A DNA stretch of 64,000 bases from Selaginella moellendorffii (GCF_000143415.4 NW_003314319.1:586365-650364), one strand, 5' to 3'. Counted from the first letter of the stretch, positions 21,310 through 33,360 are shown. Notes: generated from the letters alone by a model not told the origin. Numbers and translations: made by a program.

Positions 21310-23457
21310 ATGCGCTTGAGCTTGCGGAAGAAATGGCGGCTCTCTCCACAGAGGATGATGATCGCCGAGGCAGAGGCGCAAGATCATCATCAATCTCCAG
21401 CTCCTCCTCCTCCGGCGGCGACGCCTCTGGCCGATGCCTCCGTCTACGCATCGCTGCTGCGGCGATGCGGCGACGCCGGCGCCATCGCCGAGGGCCGCCG
21501 CGTCCACGCCCACATCGTCAAGCACGGCTTCGATCGCGATATCCTCGTCGCGAATTCGATCATCCAGATGTATGGGAGCTGCGGCTGCGTCGACGATGCC
21601 CGCGCGGTCTTCAAGAGCATCGATGCCGCCGCCGTCAGGAACGTCTACACCGACACGATCATGCTGGTGGCGCTCGCGCAGAACGGCCACCTCCAGGAAT
21701 CGCGGGCTCTCTTCGATTCCATGGTGGACAGGAGCTCCGTGTCGTGGAACGCGATGATCTCGGCCTACGCCCAGAGCGCCCAGTTCGAGGCGGCGCTCCA
21801 TCTCTTCCGGCTCATGAATCACGACGGATGCCTCCCCGATCGGAGCACATTCGTGAATGCGCTGGGCGCTTGCTGCGAGCTGACCGCGCTCCAGTTTGGC
21901 CGGATGATCCACGCCCAGATCGCCGAGAGTGGGCTGGAGCGCGAGTGCATGGTCGCCACCGCGCTCATCAATCTCCACGGAAAGTGTGGCAATCTGGAAG
22001 GTGCTAGAGCCGTGTTTGATCTCATGGAGGAGAGAACCATCATCTCCTGGACCGCGATGATCACGGCATACTCCCAGAACGGGCAAATCGTCTTGGCGCG
22101 CCAGTTCTTCGATCGGATGCCTCACTGGTGCGTGATCTCGGGAAACACTCTCATCTCCGCGTACTCCCGCGGGAGAAATCTCCGCGAGGTCCAGTCGGCG
22201 TTCGATCAGATGCCAGTCCACGACACCACATCGTGGAACCTGATGATCGCAGCATTTGCCGAGGCCGGGCATTCGCAGCACGCGTTCGATCTCTTCTTCG
22301 CGATGCCCGGCGGGCGCTGCGTCGTGTCGTGGACGACGATCCTCTCGTCGTGCTCGCAGAGCCGGCGCCTGGACGACGCGAGGGCGATCTTCGCCAGGAT
22401 GCCGCAGCACGACCCAATCTCCTGGAACGCGATGATCTCTGCGCTGGGACACAACGGCCGGATCCGCGAGGCCGAGGAGCTCTTCGCCTCGCTGGCCGTG
22501 AAGAGCGTCTCGTCGTGCAACGCGATGATCGTCGCGTATGCAGAGAGTGGGAATCTTGAAGATGCGAGGCGGATCTTTAACGGGATGATGGACAGGAGCC
22601 CGGCGACGTGGGGGAGCATGGTTCTAGCATATGCCCAGAGCGGGCATGTCCGCGAGGCACAGCGGCTCTTCCACAGTATGCCCGTAAAGGACATGGTGGC
22701 ATGGAACTCCCTCATGACGGCCTTCTCCCGGAGCGAGGACGAGGACGAGCGACGCGAGGCTTTGCGCGTCTTCGGTGCGATGGAGTCGCCGAGCTCCGGG
22801 CTGGTCCCCAACGAGCACAGCTACATGGCGGTGCTGGAGTCCTGCGGGAAGCTTGGAGCTCTCGCGGAGGGGCGCGAGATCCACGCCAGGATCGCCAAGC
22901 GCGGCTTTGATGCCTGCGATCTCGTAGCGGCGAGTTTGATCGAGATGTATGGGCGGTGCGGCAGCGTGGACGAGGCGGTCGCGGTGCTGGATCAGACGCG
23001 ATCGCTGGGGCGCTCGGTGTGGAGCGCGGCGATCTGCGCGCTGGGACAGAACGGGATCGGGGGTGCGGCGCTGGGGCTGCTCCAGAGGATGCAGCTCCAG
23101 GGGATCGAGGTGGACGCCAGTAGCACTTTCGTGAGCTTGCTGGCAGCGTGCAGCCATGGAGGGATGCTGCGCGAGGGAGTGGAGCTGTTTCGATCCATGG
23201 TGGGCGATTTTGGAGTGGAGCCCGTGTTGGAGCATTTCTTGTGCCTGGTGGATCTGCTGGGGCGGGCGGGGCAATTGGATCGAGCGCTGGAGCTGGTGAC
23301 GAGCATGCCATACCAGGCGGATGCTGTGGCTTGGGTCAGCTTGCTCAGTGCTTGCAGTGTCCATGCTGATAAGGCGAGAGGGGCGCTTGCTACTTCGAGC
23401 TTGCTGGAGATCGACAGAAGCGATGCCGCTAGTTACTGTCAGTTCGTTTTCTTGTAA
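21310..23457 (+). CDS. PPR protein (PLS class, truncated E region)
   Basis: PPR protein of 715 residues, intronless and GC-rich. Repeats run from YASLLRRCGDAGAIAEGRRV to the end, with P, L and S types mixed, e.g. SSVSWNAMISAYAQSAQFEA and RSPATWGSMVLAYAQSGHVR. The tail reaches GRAGQLDRALELVTSMPYQA and AVAWVSLLSACSVHAD, then stops after a short unusual end (SYCQFVFL) where most relatives continue with a YVLLSN-type E motif. The carboxyl end may be truncated. I chose the ATG at 21310; 21355 is an alternative. Long antisense open frames here (e.g. 21301-22452) are composition artefacts. A decayed copy of its 3' end lies at 29680-29960. Confidence 0.9.
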   Translation: MRLSLRKKWRLSPQRMMIAEAEAQDHHQSPAPPPPAATPLADASVYASLLRRCGDAGAIAEGRRVHAHIVKHGFDRDILVANSIIQMYGSCGCVDDARAVFKSIDAAAVRNVYTDTIMLVALAQNGHLQESRALFDSMVDRSSVSWNAMISAYAQSAQFEAALHLFRLMNHDGCLPDRSTFVNALGACCELTALQFGRMIHAQIAESGLERECMVATALINLHGKCGNLEGARAVFDLMEERTIISWTAMITAYSQNGQIVLARQFFDRMPHWCVISGNTLISAYSRGRNLREVQSAFDQMPVHDTTSWNLMIAAFAEAGHSQHAFDLFFAMPGGRCVVSWTTILSSCSQSRRLDDARAIFARMPQHDPISWNAMISALGHNGRIREAEELFASLAVKSVSSCNAMIVAYAESGNLEDARRIFNGMMDRSPATWGSMVLAYAQSGHVREAQRLFHSMPVKDMVAWNSLMTAFSRSEDEDERREALRVFGAMESPSSGLVPNEHSYMAVLESCGKLGALAEGREIHARIAKRGFDACDLVAASLIEMYGRCGSVDEAVAVLDQTRSLGRSVWSAAICALGQNGIGGAALGLLQRMQLQGIEVDASSTFVSLLAACSHGGMLREGVELFRSMVGDFGVEPVLEHFLCLVDLLGRAGQLDRALELVTSMPYQADAVAWVSLLSACSVHADKARGALATSSLLEIDRSDAASYCQFVFL

Positions 23458-23459
23458 CT

Positions 23460-25790
23460 TCCCATTCTTCATTAGTATATAAACATATCCAGCATTTGTT
23501 ATATATATACATATAAAAACAAACTATCGTATAGTAAAAATAATAATATTATACTGAAAAAATTATTAGTATGGCAATGGAGATGAAAAAGGTGGTAGGG
23601 TCGAAGTTGTTAATGAAAAAAGTGCTGGGAAAGTGGAGGCCATGGGGAAGGGTGGTGTATTTGAGAAGGTTAATGAAACAGGAGCCGACATGGATAAAGT
23701 ATCAGGTGTTGTAGCAAAAAGTAGAGGGCTAGTGTGAGAGAAACGAAGGTGGCATATATGAAATTGAGGGCAGTGTGAGAGAATGTAAAGCAGAAGTGTT
23801 TGTAGGCATGAAAACTGTTGTCAATGGAGGAGTAGGTGTATGAGTTGTGACCACAGAGGTACATGCAAGCGTAGACATGGTAAGGGTGAGTTTGTTGTAG
23901 CCACAGCCATAGGGGATGTAGAAGCTATCACGGGTGGCACAACGGATCACGTAGGCTGCGTAGTTTCTATTGGGGCAGTTGCCGGAGGCAGAGTGGACCG
24001 CTTATCTGTGACTGTTGCTACAGTGGACCATGTACCCGTTGACAATGGTGCCTAGACAGGTCGTGAAGCCAAGTGTTGTTCCTCTGTAAGTGCCAGAATT
24101 CAGGAGAAGCTGGTGGAGACTGGGTCATGAGTGCATATACTGGCTGGTAGAGTGCGTGGTAATGGTGTTGGAGCTGGTGCAGAGCAGGACGTTGGTGAGA
24201 GTGCAAATCCTTCATAGGGGCTGATCCATGAATGGAATTGTGTGGTGGGGGATTTGGTGATTGACAAGATGATGAAGCGATGTGAGAAAGTGATGGAGGA
24301 GCATTTGTCATAAGAGGAAGAGAACACTTGTCATGCATTATACCAGAAGTTGCGGCCATGTCTTCAATCTTAATCGTTCCTGGACAGATGAAGTATGAGT
24401 AAATGTCCCAAGTCTTTAATTCGGTTTTGGAGTCGGTCTTAGCTCAATCTTGGCCTCGATCTCATCCAATAAATTTTTTATCATTCTTATTGTGGTTGTA
24501 GGGATTTTTTAGCCTACAACACCTCAAGAAATGCTTTATATATTTTCTGGCTTTTGATAAAAACAATGGCAATGATTAGTATGATGGTATATATATTCAC
24601 AACACATTGCTATATCACGCATCCAAAAGATTACCATGAAATATTTTTTGAGATGGTAAAGACAGAAATAGAGATACACGAGTATTATGGGCAATATTGT
24701 GAAAAGAACACTCACAAAGTACATAAAATAAAAAGTGAAATAAAAAAAAGTTTTTTATTAATTATATAAAGTATAATAAGTTTATATTATTGATTGAGAA
24801 TAAACATCAATAGTCTTAAAAAATCTAGTTAACTCCAAAAGTCTTTTGCAACTCAACAATAGTAAAGCTTGTTTGGTGTATTTGAATATCTACTTTAAGA
24901 TTATGATGCAAAATGTTAATGAAGATATAATATATATATTTGCAAGGAGCATATGCCTTCCTATATTCCTTGCGCTTCATAAAGTCTGAATATGTGCAAA
25001 AAGGAAGGTTTTGAATAATGATTGTATATTCTTCACCTTATGTTTTAACCATATACTCCTTTATAAGTGTAGTGATATACTTTGTGAAGAGAATCTCATA
25101 CTCAAGCATTTGAGCCAAGTTTATTTTACTTTATTTATTTAGAAATGTTATCAATAAATTTAAATATCTTACTTTTTCTTATTAGCTTCTTATGCATGTC
25201 TGTGGGAACAATCCCAATTTTGTCACTCATATCTTTAACTCTCATCTCACTATTGAAACTAAATTTCTCAAGGTTTTCAATCTTATTTGAGGTGAGCGGG
25301 GCCTTATTAACAATTGGCCATTCTTTAGGTACTGCATTAAGTTTAATCACTATAGTGTTTTCAAGCTAATTTATATGGTTGGCATCAGTGTTGCTGCAAT
25401 ATAGCCAACAACATCTTGAAAATCCTATTTGTTTTAGTTTTTCAAAAATATAGGACTAGAATAGAAGCAAATTTATCACTATAGATCCAAGTTTAACGTT
25501 TGCCCTTTGGAAGCATCCTCACACACTTTACATTAGATTTGTTGGCATGCGGCGGATTGCCCATTACTTTAGTTCCACACTATATTAAGTGATTGCAATT
25601 TATTATGATACACTTTTTTCATCAACCACTTGAATTGGCTCAATTCAAAGGTAGTGTCTTTGGAGTATAATAATACTCAACATTAGGTTTGTGAGAGTTT
25701 TCGCTCTAACATCCATGCCAACATCGTCACCAGCAAAGGAGAAAAGATGCTTTGAGTAGACAGTCTTCATGTCACCAATAGAAGTCCAAA
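23460..25790. other. AT-rich block, left part, with a degenerate frame
   Basis: Starts directly at the PPR stop codon. Within it, minus strand 24359-23720 holds a Pro/Ser/His/Thr-rich degenerate reading frame starting at an ATG and broken by several stops; I do not recognise it, though a retroelement gag-like leftover is possible. From 24540 the DNA is strongly AT-rich and I see no gene. Confidence 0.45.
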
Positions 25791-26960
25791 GAATGTACTC
25801 CATAGATGTGCTACAGATAACTTTCTCCACTACAGTTGCTACTATTCGTGCTAGTGGAGTTATTTTTTTTTCATCCTATGTGTAACATCTCAACTAAAGG
25901 TTTTATTCCTATATATTTTTCTTCCTTAAATGCCAAGACTTTTGAAAACTACTTTATAGCGCGTATTAAATTTGATAGACATGCTTTATATAAACTCATC
26001 TTTCCCTTCCTTGCCTTAGAGGAATGTTAGCTTCAATGCTTATTCTTTAAGAGATTCACAAATGGGGTGTATACAAGATCCTTAAGTGGTTAGTCATAAT
26101 GGAAAAAGATGATAATAAAAGGCAAAAAATAGAGAAGAAAAAAGAAAAATTAACTTGAAGAGAGTAATATCGCCATTGGAATATTCTAACTTCCCACCAC
26201 CTCAACCATGCCTCATGTTGTGGTAAACAACTTATGTCCATATGGCCATCTTCACACCACTATATTTGGATTTTATTTATTTTTTCCTTATGCTCTTTTT
26301 TAGAATATGCAACTTCCCATTATTTACACTCTTTGCCATTATTAACTCTTTAAATGCTAATGGAAAATTTAATTTGATAAGGTGATAGTACTGGTTTAGG
26401 CTTTGAGCCTAATGGAATTCACAAGTCCTTTCACAACTTTCTAGGGGTTGATTATTCCCAAAAATTGCTTGAATGTCATTTCAATTAGCTTTAGCCCCAT
26501 TTGCTATGAAACCATGAGAGTTGGCATGTTTACCAATTTACTTCAATACAATGTTAGAGAAGTACTTCCAAAATATTTCTTAGACTATCTAGTCTTGTAC
26601 TTTAAACTCTACTACTGCAATTGTCAAGTTAGAATGTAGCCTATGAAAAGGGTAATGCTTAAAACCATTTTAAGATAGTGAGAGAAAATAATTACCTCGG
26701 ATCATACATATGCACTCCTATAGTTCAACTTAATACCTGCTCTATATAGTCAAAATGTACGCATGCATTAATAATGTCACTTGATGCAAACACATCCATT
26801 TAGGAGATAAAATCTACACCATAGGTGGGGCCTATGGTAGATATTTTAAAGATGAAAGGGCACTTCTACTCACTAACGACTTGATCTAGAAATAAACTCT
26901 TATGGATAAACTTGTAAAGACAAGTCCATTTTAATTCAAGGATAGAGTCGATTTTTTACT
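25790..26960 (-). mobile_element. Transposase fossil, copy A (MULE-like?)
   Basis: Minus-strand sequence here is similar, over roughly 1.1 kb, to plus-strand 51130-52150. One frame over about 26620-26345 reads IFWKYFSNIVLK, IGKHANSHGFIANGAKAN, IFGNN and ESCERTCEFH, interrupted by stops. Most stops fall where a Trp would suit (for example after GAKAN and after ERTCEFH). The ERTC-x-FHW pattern is one I associate with MULE-type transposases of bryophytes and lycophytes; this assignment is from memory and unverified. An intron-like GT...AG segment precedes this exon in both copies. A further readable piece (DMKTVYSKHLFSFAGDDVG) lies near 25700-25780, adjoining the left end. Confidence 0.5.
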
Positions 26961-29640
26961 GTAGTTTCCCCTCTTGAGATTCATACATCTAAGATTTTAT
27001 CCTAAATAAAACAAAATGTAAAAGAGATAATATTGAAAGTATGTATTATTATTTTCTTACCTTTTGAGGCTAGTTGTAAGTTACACACATTGTAGTAGCT
27101 CCCACAAGCTAACCTTATCTAGTTGAGTCTTTTTGCAGCCCGGATTGAGTAAAGTGCTTGTAATAAAATCCTTTAGCATTGTCTTTTGACTATGCTTTGG
27201 AATTGTAAATGAATTTCTTATAATTTCTTTTTGCACTATATCTCTTAAACGTTAATTAAACTTCTTTCTATCCTTTCCTACATTATATATATGTGTGTGC
27301 CAATATGTATTATAGTTCTACCAACCTCTCCATCTCATGAAAAAAAGTAATATATTTTGGCCCTGTAAATGGCATGACACAATGGAGTATTCTTGTAAAA
27401 TTGGCACTTGAATCCAACACTAATGAAATGATTGATTGTATATCCTTAAAAAAATATGGAATTTTTACCATACTCTTGATTGCATGCTTCATTCACACAA
27501 TCTAAATTCCCACTATAATGAACCATAGATATTATGCTTTTGAAATGTTGGAAGTTTGCAATCTTAATCTTGCATTAGTTGTGCATGTTTTATTTGGTCT
27601 CTATCCCCTTTTGTTTTGAGCTAACAAGAGGTGGTAATTCAAAAAAGATATTGCTATTTGTATGTGGATAGGAGTTTGCTCATTGGCCTATGCAAAAACG
27701 AGTGCATGTCAATAAAGAGGCAGAAAAATTAAAAAGTATTGTAAATAACTTTGAATATCGGTGAAGTCGGAGTTGGTAATTTTTTGGCTAGCATTAAACT
27801 GGCATCTCTATTGAAAATAGAAGAAGAGGAAATAATGATGACTGACTTTTATTTCACATTTGCTTTATCATGATTATAGTTTTGTATTTTGATTGGAGAT
27901 CCAAAACTCAAATTTCCTTAAACTTAGAATTTTACAAATCCCAATGTTGTCCACCTTTACCCACACTTGACAGAAGAAACTTGAATCATTCAACTACACT
28001 AATGTTGTTGTGAATCAGAGCCTCCAATGAAATAGAACCGAGAGAAAAATTAAAATGTTAGCAAAGAAAACTTTCTAAAACAAAACTTTGGGAGAAAGCT
28101 CTTGGTAATGCAAAAGAAAGCTCTCTATTTTATTCCCTTTAGGTTTTTGGAGTTTGAACTTTTATGATAAGGTCTATTAGAAGTATAAAAAGACTATCTT
28201 CATTAAAAAATTATATTATCTTCCAATCTTTACACTAGATTCAAAAACATGCTCAAAGTTATCATGCAAAGTATTTAGAGTTAGAACAAAAAGGAAAGTC
28301 ACCTCAAACATATACTTTTACTAATATGTCATTATGTGAAAAGTAAAGGTGATTTTATTCTAGGATCTACCATTGATTAACATTATTATAATAATGTCTA
28401 TATGAAGTATAGAGGACTATTGTGTACAATATTAAAAGTCTGTATACATCAAATTCATGTTTTAACATCTATAATCTTTATAAATTGAACAACCTTAGGA
28501 CAAACATAGATATATTCCTTGTTTCGATCTTCAAGCCAAAAATGCCCTCTTAGTTTCATTGGAAATTGAGAGAGTTTGGGATGATATTTGGAAAATGGAA
28601 TTTAATAACATGCTTATGAGCTATTTTTGAAACTCAATAATTTGTAACAAAAATTTCTACATTGTTAATGGGAATCATCATTGGTGTGCATGGATGAAGT
28701 GCATCAATCACTTCTGAGACGAAGTGCTTTCAAGATGATCCTGATATCACATCCACTAGATTCTAGGGAATATCCTTCAAAAATCTAGTAGGAATATTCT
28801 ATTTCATGCACAGAATATGTGTTTTCACCCGAATATATGTTTTCATGCAGAGAATACCCAATTTTACATGTAGAATATTTTACCAGGACTAATAAGGTAA
28901 TGCCATATGCAGTATCTTTTTCATGGAGCATCAGTTTACAAATAGTACCCCATAACTTGCCCATTTTAGGCAGTGATGGAGGCCTTTAACCTATTCTCTA
29001 ACGGCTTGACTGTTAAGTTGATTCAATCGTTGGGGAGCTATGGGATTGAGGTTTATTATTTGCTAGAATATTATTCCAGTCACTATCATCTTATGTGGCC
29101 TGTAAATATGTTCTACTACCCACCCAGCAGTTGGTAGTTATGTTCTCAAGAACATGTACTACTTATCAAAACTTTATACATTTAGCATATTTAATTTGAC
29201 TGACTTAAATCTGGGTGCCATGTGTATTGCTCAAGAGGCTTGCCACATGCCCATTAAGGCACAGGCACGGGCACGGGCTCGTACATTCCCGCTGGAACGC
29301 ACTCGGTGGGCTAATGGGCGGGAATGGGCTCGCCCTACCTGTGAACCAATCTTCAAGTTTGATGGAGCATTGTGCTGACCTTGTTGATGTAGGAGCTGCA
29401 TGATTTCATAAGCAGATTGTCAAGAACAAGGACAATTAACTCAAGATAGTTGTAAGCATTGCTATTTCGATATGGTGGAACGCAAAGCTGCAACTGCGCC
29501 AAAGGCCACAGACTGCTTAGGGTTATTTCAGAGGCAAGTGGACAAATTCAAAAAGGTATTAGTCCTTGGGTTCTTCTTGATAGGAATCTGCATGGAGAAA
29601 CTGGGAAGCTGCTGAACAGAAGGTTGCATCAATGAGTGTG
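26960..29640. other. AT-rich block, right part
   Basis: AT-rich DNA with no credible gene on either strand. A small GC-rich island at 29265-29340 contains repeated CACGGGCACGGGC/GGGCGGGAATGGGC units, possibly the edge of a decayed element. Confidence 0.5.
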
Positions 29641-29679
29641 TATACAAATGAGTGTGTATGCAAACGAGGGTGCTCCAGA

Positions 29680-29960
29680 GGATGAAGCTCCAGCGGATCG
29701 GGGTGTGGAAGGTTTGGAGGGATGTTGTGCAAGGTTTCGATCCATGGTGTGCGATTTTGGAATGGAGCCCTTGCTGGTGCATTTCTTGTGCCTGGTGGAT
29801 CTGCTGAGGCGGGCGGGGCAATTGGATCGAGCGCAGGAGCTGGTGACGAGCATGCCATAGGCCGTGGCGTTGGTCAGCTTGCTCAGTGCTTGCAGTGTGC
29901 ATGCTGAGGGCGCTAGGCTACCTTGAGCTTGCTGGAGAACGACAGCAGCGATGCTGTTTG
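29680..29960 (+). pseudogene. Decayed copy of the PPR gene 3' end
   Basis: Strongly similar to 23090-23440 of the PPR gene upstream: shared FRSMV, HFLCLVDLL, RAGQLDRA and ELVTSMP coding blocks, then QLAQC/SVHA. A deletion removes about 80 bases after the first 40, and the frame stops at TAG right after ELVTSMP. About 6.3 kb of AT-rich DNA separates it from the parent gene. Non-functional gene fragment. Confidence 0.85.
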
Positions 29961-31552
29961 TGTTATGATTTGGTTAACCCTGTTACTCATTTCTTAACCA
30001 AATAATTATGAAAACTTGTAAGAATTGAAAACTTGTATGCAAGTTTACTCAAAATATTGAATTATATAAGTGAAAGGACGCCGTCGTTGGGTTCTCGTGC
30101 TTCTGCAAAATGATTATATTTAAAAATATGTAAGACAGGATATTTAAAAAAAGTTAAAAGCTCATTGATAATTATTTTCATCCATTCATTGAAAATTTGA
30201 ATCATATCAGGTGGTTCATAAGTGAAAGGATGTCTCCCAAGTCACAGTTTTTCGTGAACATGATTGATCTACAAACGAATGCTCAAATTTTCTTTCGTCC
30301 GGCCCGCCCGGCCCAGCTTTGTTTGCGCGTGACGTTTTAGATAAATTCGAACAACCTTCTGAATTCAACAATTCAGAGTGGGGTGAAAAAAAAGAGGTGG
30401 CGGGCGGACGAGATTATGATACGTGTGTAACGTATTCTTGTGAATCATAGCGTGGAAAGTAAAAGGATTGAATTATCAGGGCCCCATTGTTATGCCTAAC
30501 ACTTGGCCAATGTTCAATCGATCTGGGCAGTCGTGTGAGTTTGCCCAACCTCCTCCACAACACGTAAGTTTCCTTCGAGTCTATCCAAATCCTTGAAAAG
30601 GTGACGCAAGTATGCATTGAAAACTCTTGGGTGGGGCTGTCGATTGGCCCCCGAGAACTTGGGCGATTGATCGAAGAGAAGAGGAGAGTTTCTCGTCTCT
30701 CTTTTCTGGCAATCACAAGTTGACAACACCTTCCGGATTTTTCGATTCCATTCGCAAAGCAAACAAAACAAGATATACATGGATTGCAAGAGAAAAAGTT
30801 CATACGGAAAGATCAGGGCACAAATTGGGACCGCTTTCATGTTTATGGCGCACACGTACGTTCCGTGACCAAAATTTTGACCGTTTGGGCCATACAGGAA
30901 AACGCCAAGCGATCTTAAAACACCACCCCCCTCCACAGCGGAGGAGACCCCACTCACACCCCGCCACGTGTCGGGTGAGATCTCTGTTGCTAGGGCCTCC
31001 GCCAAAGTTCTCATCCGGAATGGGGACCGCGCGGAGCGGCCACGTGTGCCGCGCGGGGCCGGACGATTGGGATTTGAAACTTCGAGCTGGCCACCGACAC
31101 GATTCCGGGCCGGAATGCTCGCCACGTCACTAGAAATTCGGGGGGAAAGCCCGTTGGTGTTTCCTCTCCCCTCTTGTGTGTGCGTGTGTATTTTTTTTTA
31201 TGGTCCAATTTCTTGGCTTGGATCTTGTCATTCCGTCCCGAGCTTGGCGGGCACCAATTGCGCCATCTGTCGGTGATTGCTACGCGCAGAGCTAGCGATC
31301 GATCGATGGGTTCCTTTTATTAGATAGGTAGCGTCTCTTCCCTTGCGCTCAAGGAAGATTCTATCTTTCGCTTTGGATTTTGGATTCTCGGTCGGCGCCA
31401 AGAAGTTTGTGGCATTTTCTCCACGGGATCGTCGATCGCAGCTATCTTTCCGCGGTTAGATTCTTGTTCCTCGGCTTTTCTCGCCCAGGATCTCGGCGAA
31501 TTGGCAAGGGCACCGCCAGGGTTTCTTTCTCTCTTCCTCTCTGTTCTTCCCG
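29961..31552. other. Non-coding stretch upstream of TPR/J gene
   Basis: No supported gene. A 203-codon minus-strand frame (31125-30514) starts with GTG and has no family similarity. Sequence becomes GC-rich from about 30900, with G-box-like CCACGTGT cores near 30961-30970 and 31041-31048, suggesting the promoter and leader of the gene at 31553. Confidence 0.5.
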
Positions 31553-32881
31553 ATGGCCAGCGGATTGAAAGCGGCAGCGACGAATCCAGGTGGTGGCGGC
31601 GGCGGCGGTGGCGATTTCGCGTCGAGCTTCTCGCGCAGCAAATGCCTCCGCGAGCGCGGCAACACTCTCTACCACGAGGCGATGGCGCAGACATCGCTGC
31701 CCGGGATTCGCAGCTCTAGGCTCCAGGACGCCATCCAATTGTACTGCCAGGCCCTCTCTCTCAGCCCGAGCGACAGCGATCGCGCGATGTGTTGCAAGAA
31801 CCTAGGGCAGGCCTTTTGGGCGCGATCCAAGCACAGATTGGCGATGGTGGAGGAGAAGAATCCCCGGCAGCAGCAGCAGCAAGAGGCTTTCTTGGAATCC
31901 CTGTGCTTCGATCTTCTCAGCAGCGTCAGCTACTTCCTCGAGGCCTTGAATTTCAGCCGCCCTCCAGCCCAGCCCAAGGAATGGGTCCAGGGGATCCACT
32001 GGACGCTGGTGGATGTGGCGTGGACAGTGGATGATATCCGCGAGAGCTCGCCCATGGGCGGGCGATACAAGGGGCGATTCCTCGCGGAGCTCTGCGCGGT
32101 GTTCCAGCAAAAGGTCCCGACCAACGTCAAGCTCCAGGCCAGCGCCATCGTCCATAAGTCCTGCGCCCAGCACGGCCTCAAGAACGCCATGGCCCTCGAC
32201 GCGCGATTCGCCCGCGTGCCGGTGCTGCGCGACTGCCTCTTCCACCTCTCGATCGCGCAGGCACACACGGATCCCTCTGCCGCGGCGTTTCTCGCCGAGA
32301 TCGCCGCCCTCCGCGCCTCGATCGTCAAGCAAATCGATGCCTGCGAGGAGCTCCGGAGGAATTCACCGAGCTCGTCGCCCAAAACCGGCGAATTCCGGCA
32401 CGAGGGCGCCGCCGCGAGCCGGCCCAATCCGGCGGAGCTGCGAAGGAATCAGAGCTACTCCGAGGAGCGATCGCAGTCGGCGCAGAGCAGGATTGGTGGG
32501 AATTTGAATCCGCCACGCGGGTGTAGTAGCTTCCGGAGCTCGCCCCCCAAGAACAGAGGCGGTGGACGCCAGCCGTCGGATCTTGCGGCGCGATCAGGGC
32601 CGTCGGATGTGGAGCGCCTGTTTAACAGCCTCCCGCCTCTCGACTTCCTGCGCTGCCTGTACGACAGGTACCCGCCCAGCCGGAGGAGGGGGGAATCTCT
32701 CTCGAATCTCGGGGATATTCGCGACGTTGGTGAGCTCAAGAGCGCGTATAGGCGGGCAATCTCGCATTACCACCCGGACCACTGTGGCTCTTGCCCTAAC
32801 ACCGCCAAGCACGCGGACGAGATCACCAAGTACCTCATCATAAACTTCAATGCGCTCAAGGATCTCTACTACGTGGGCTAG
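31553..32881 (+). CDS. TPR-like protein with C-terminal J domain
   Basis: Single-exon protein of 442 residues. The amino half (about 25-130) resembles tetratricopeptide helices: CLRERGNTLYHEAM, DAIQLYCQALSLSPSDSDRA, NLGQAF. The middle (270-370) is Ser/Arg/Pro-rich and probably disordered. The carboxyl end (about 370-442) resembles a DnaJ J domain: LKSAYRRAISHYHPDHCG holds the HPD signature that stimulates Hsp70, followed by ITKYLIINFNALKDLY as the last helices. I know no standard name for this order of domains. Co-chaperone activity is an inference from HPD. Located convergent to the Y14 gene. Confidence 0.8.
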   Translation: MASGLKAAATNPGGGGGGGGDFASSFSRSKCLRERGNTLYHEAMAQTSLPGIRSSRLQDAIQLYCQALSLSPSDSDRAMCCKNLGQAFWARSKHRLAMVEEKNPRQQQQQEAFLESLCFDLLSSVSYFLEALNFSRPPAQPKEWVQGIHWTLVDVAWTVDDIRESSPMGGRYKGRFLAELCAVFQQKVPTNVKLQASAIVHKSCAQHGLKNAMALDARFARVPVLRDCLFHLSIAQAHTDPSAAAFLAEIAALRASIVKQIDACEELRRNSPSSSPKTGEFRHEGAAASRPNPAELRRNQSYSEERSQSAQSRIGGNLNPPRGCSSFRSSPPKNRGGGRQPSDLAARSGPSDVERLFNSLPPLDFLRCLYDRYPPSRRRGESLSNLGDIRDVGELKSAYRRAISHYHPDHCGSCPNTAKHADEITKYLIINFNALKDLYYVG

Positions 32882-33360
32882 CAACACAAGGTATCGGAAG
32901 GTATCGGTTTTGGGAATCTTTTGTGAGATAGAAGGCGGGAAACAAAGAACACGCACAGTTTCTCCAAATTAATCTATACTTAATTATGAGGAGTGGGGGC
33001 ATTAACCGTTTCTAATGGAGCGATCATGCTTTCCAACTGAATTGGACCGTTCGTGTCTCTAGCACACAGTAACCATATGAAAATCGAATCCACTATTCCT
33101 GGCGGGGGTAAGAAACTTGCGCGGGTAGATTGATTTTGTAAATGAAATGATCAAAGATCCAAATTGTAAATAGATCCAACACTGTTTGAAAGAAAAGGGA
33201 TCAAAGGGCTGTCTATAAAATACAAACTAGAACGATGTCAAAAAAGAAATCTTTTTGCAATGCTCACATTGGCTATGTAGAAGATGTAGGCGTTGATGGC
33301 CTACACCGCTAAGATCTCTCCCAATGCTTGTGGTTCTTTCTCTCCTCGTCTCTCGATGGC
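32882..33360. other. Intergenic, convergent 3' ends
   Basis: Sequence between the stop codons of two convergent genes (TPR/J protein and Y14). It holds only presumed 3' UTRs; no gene or repeat seen. Confidence 0.7.

Noticed and set aside
21301-22452. 383-codon antisense open frame across the PPR gene
   Set aside because: Antisense shadow caused by the GC-rich codon use of the PPR gene; Arg/His/Asp-rich with no recognisable domain.
22624-23472. 282-codon antisense open frame across the PPR gene
   Set aside because: Same cause; its apparent repeats mirror the PPR repeats on the other strand.
23840-24055. Plus-strand 71-codon frame
   Set aside because: Overlaps a longer degenerate minus-strand frame and has no similarity; neither is a convincing gene.
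26640-26960. Copia reverse transcriptase fragment
   Set aside because: No RT motifs could be lined up in any frame; the segment aligns better with the transposase fossil at 51130.
30514-31125. 203-codon open frame on the minus strand
   Set aside because: Starts with GTG, shows no family similarity, and sits in a GC-rich promoter-like region where long chance frames are expected.
31930-32507. Several 160-codon frames on both strands inside the TPR/J gene
   Set aside because: Ser/Arg-rich shadow frames of a GC-rich real gene.
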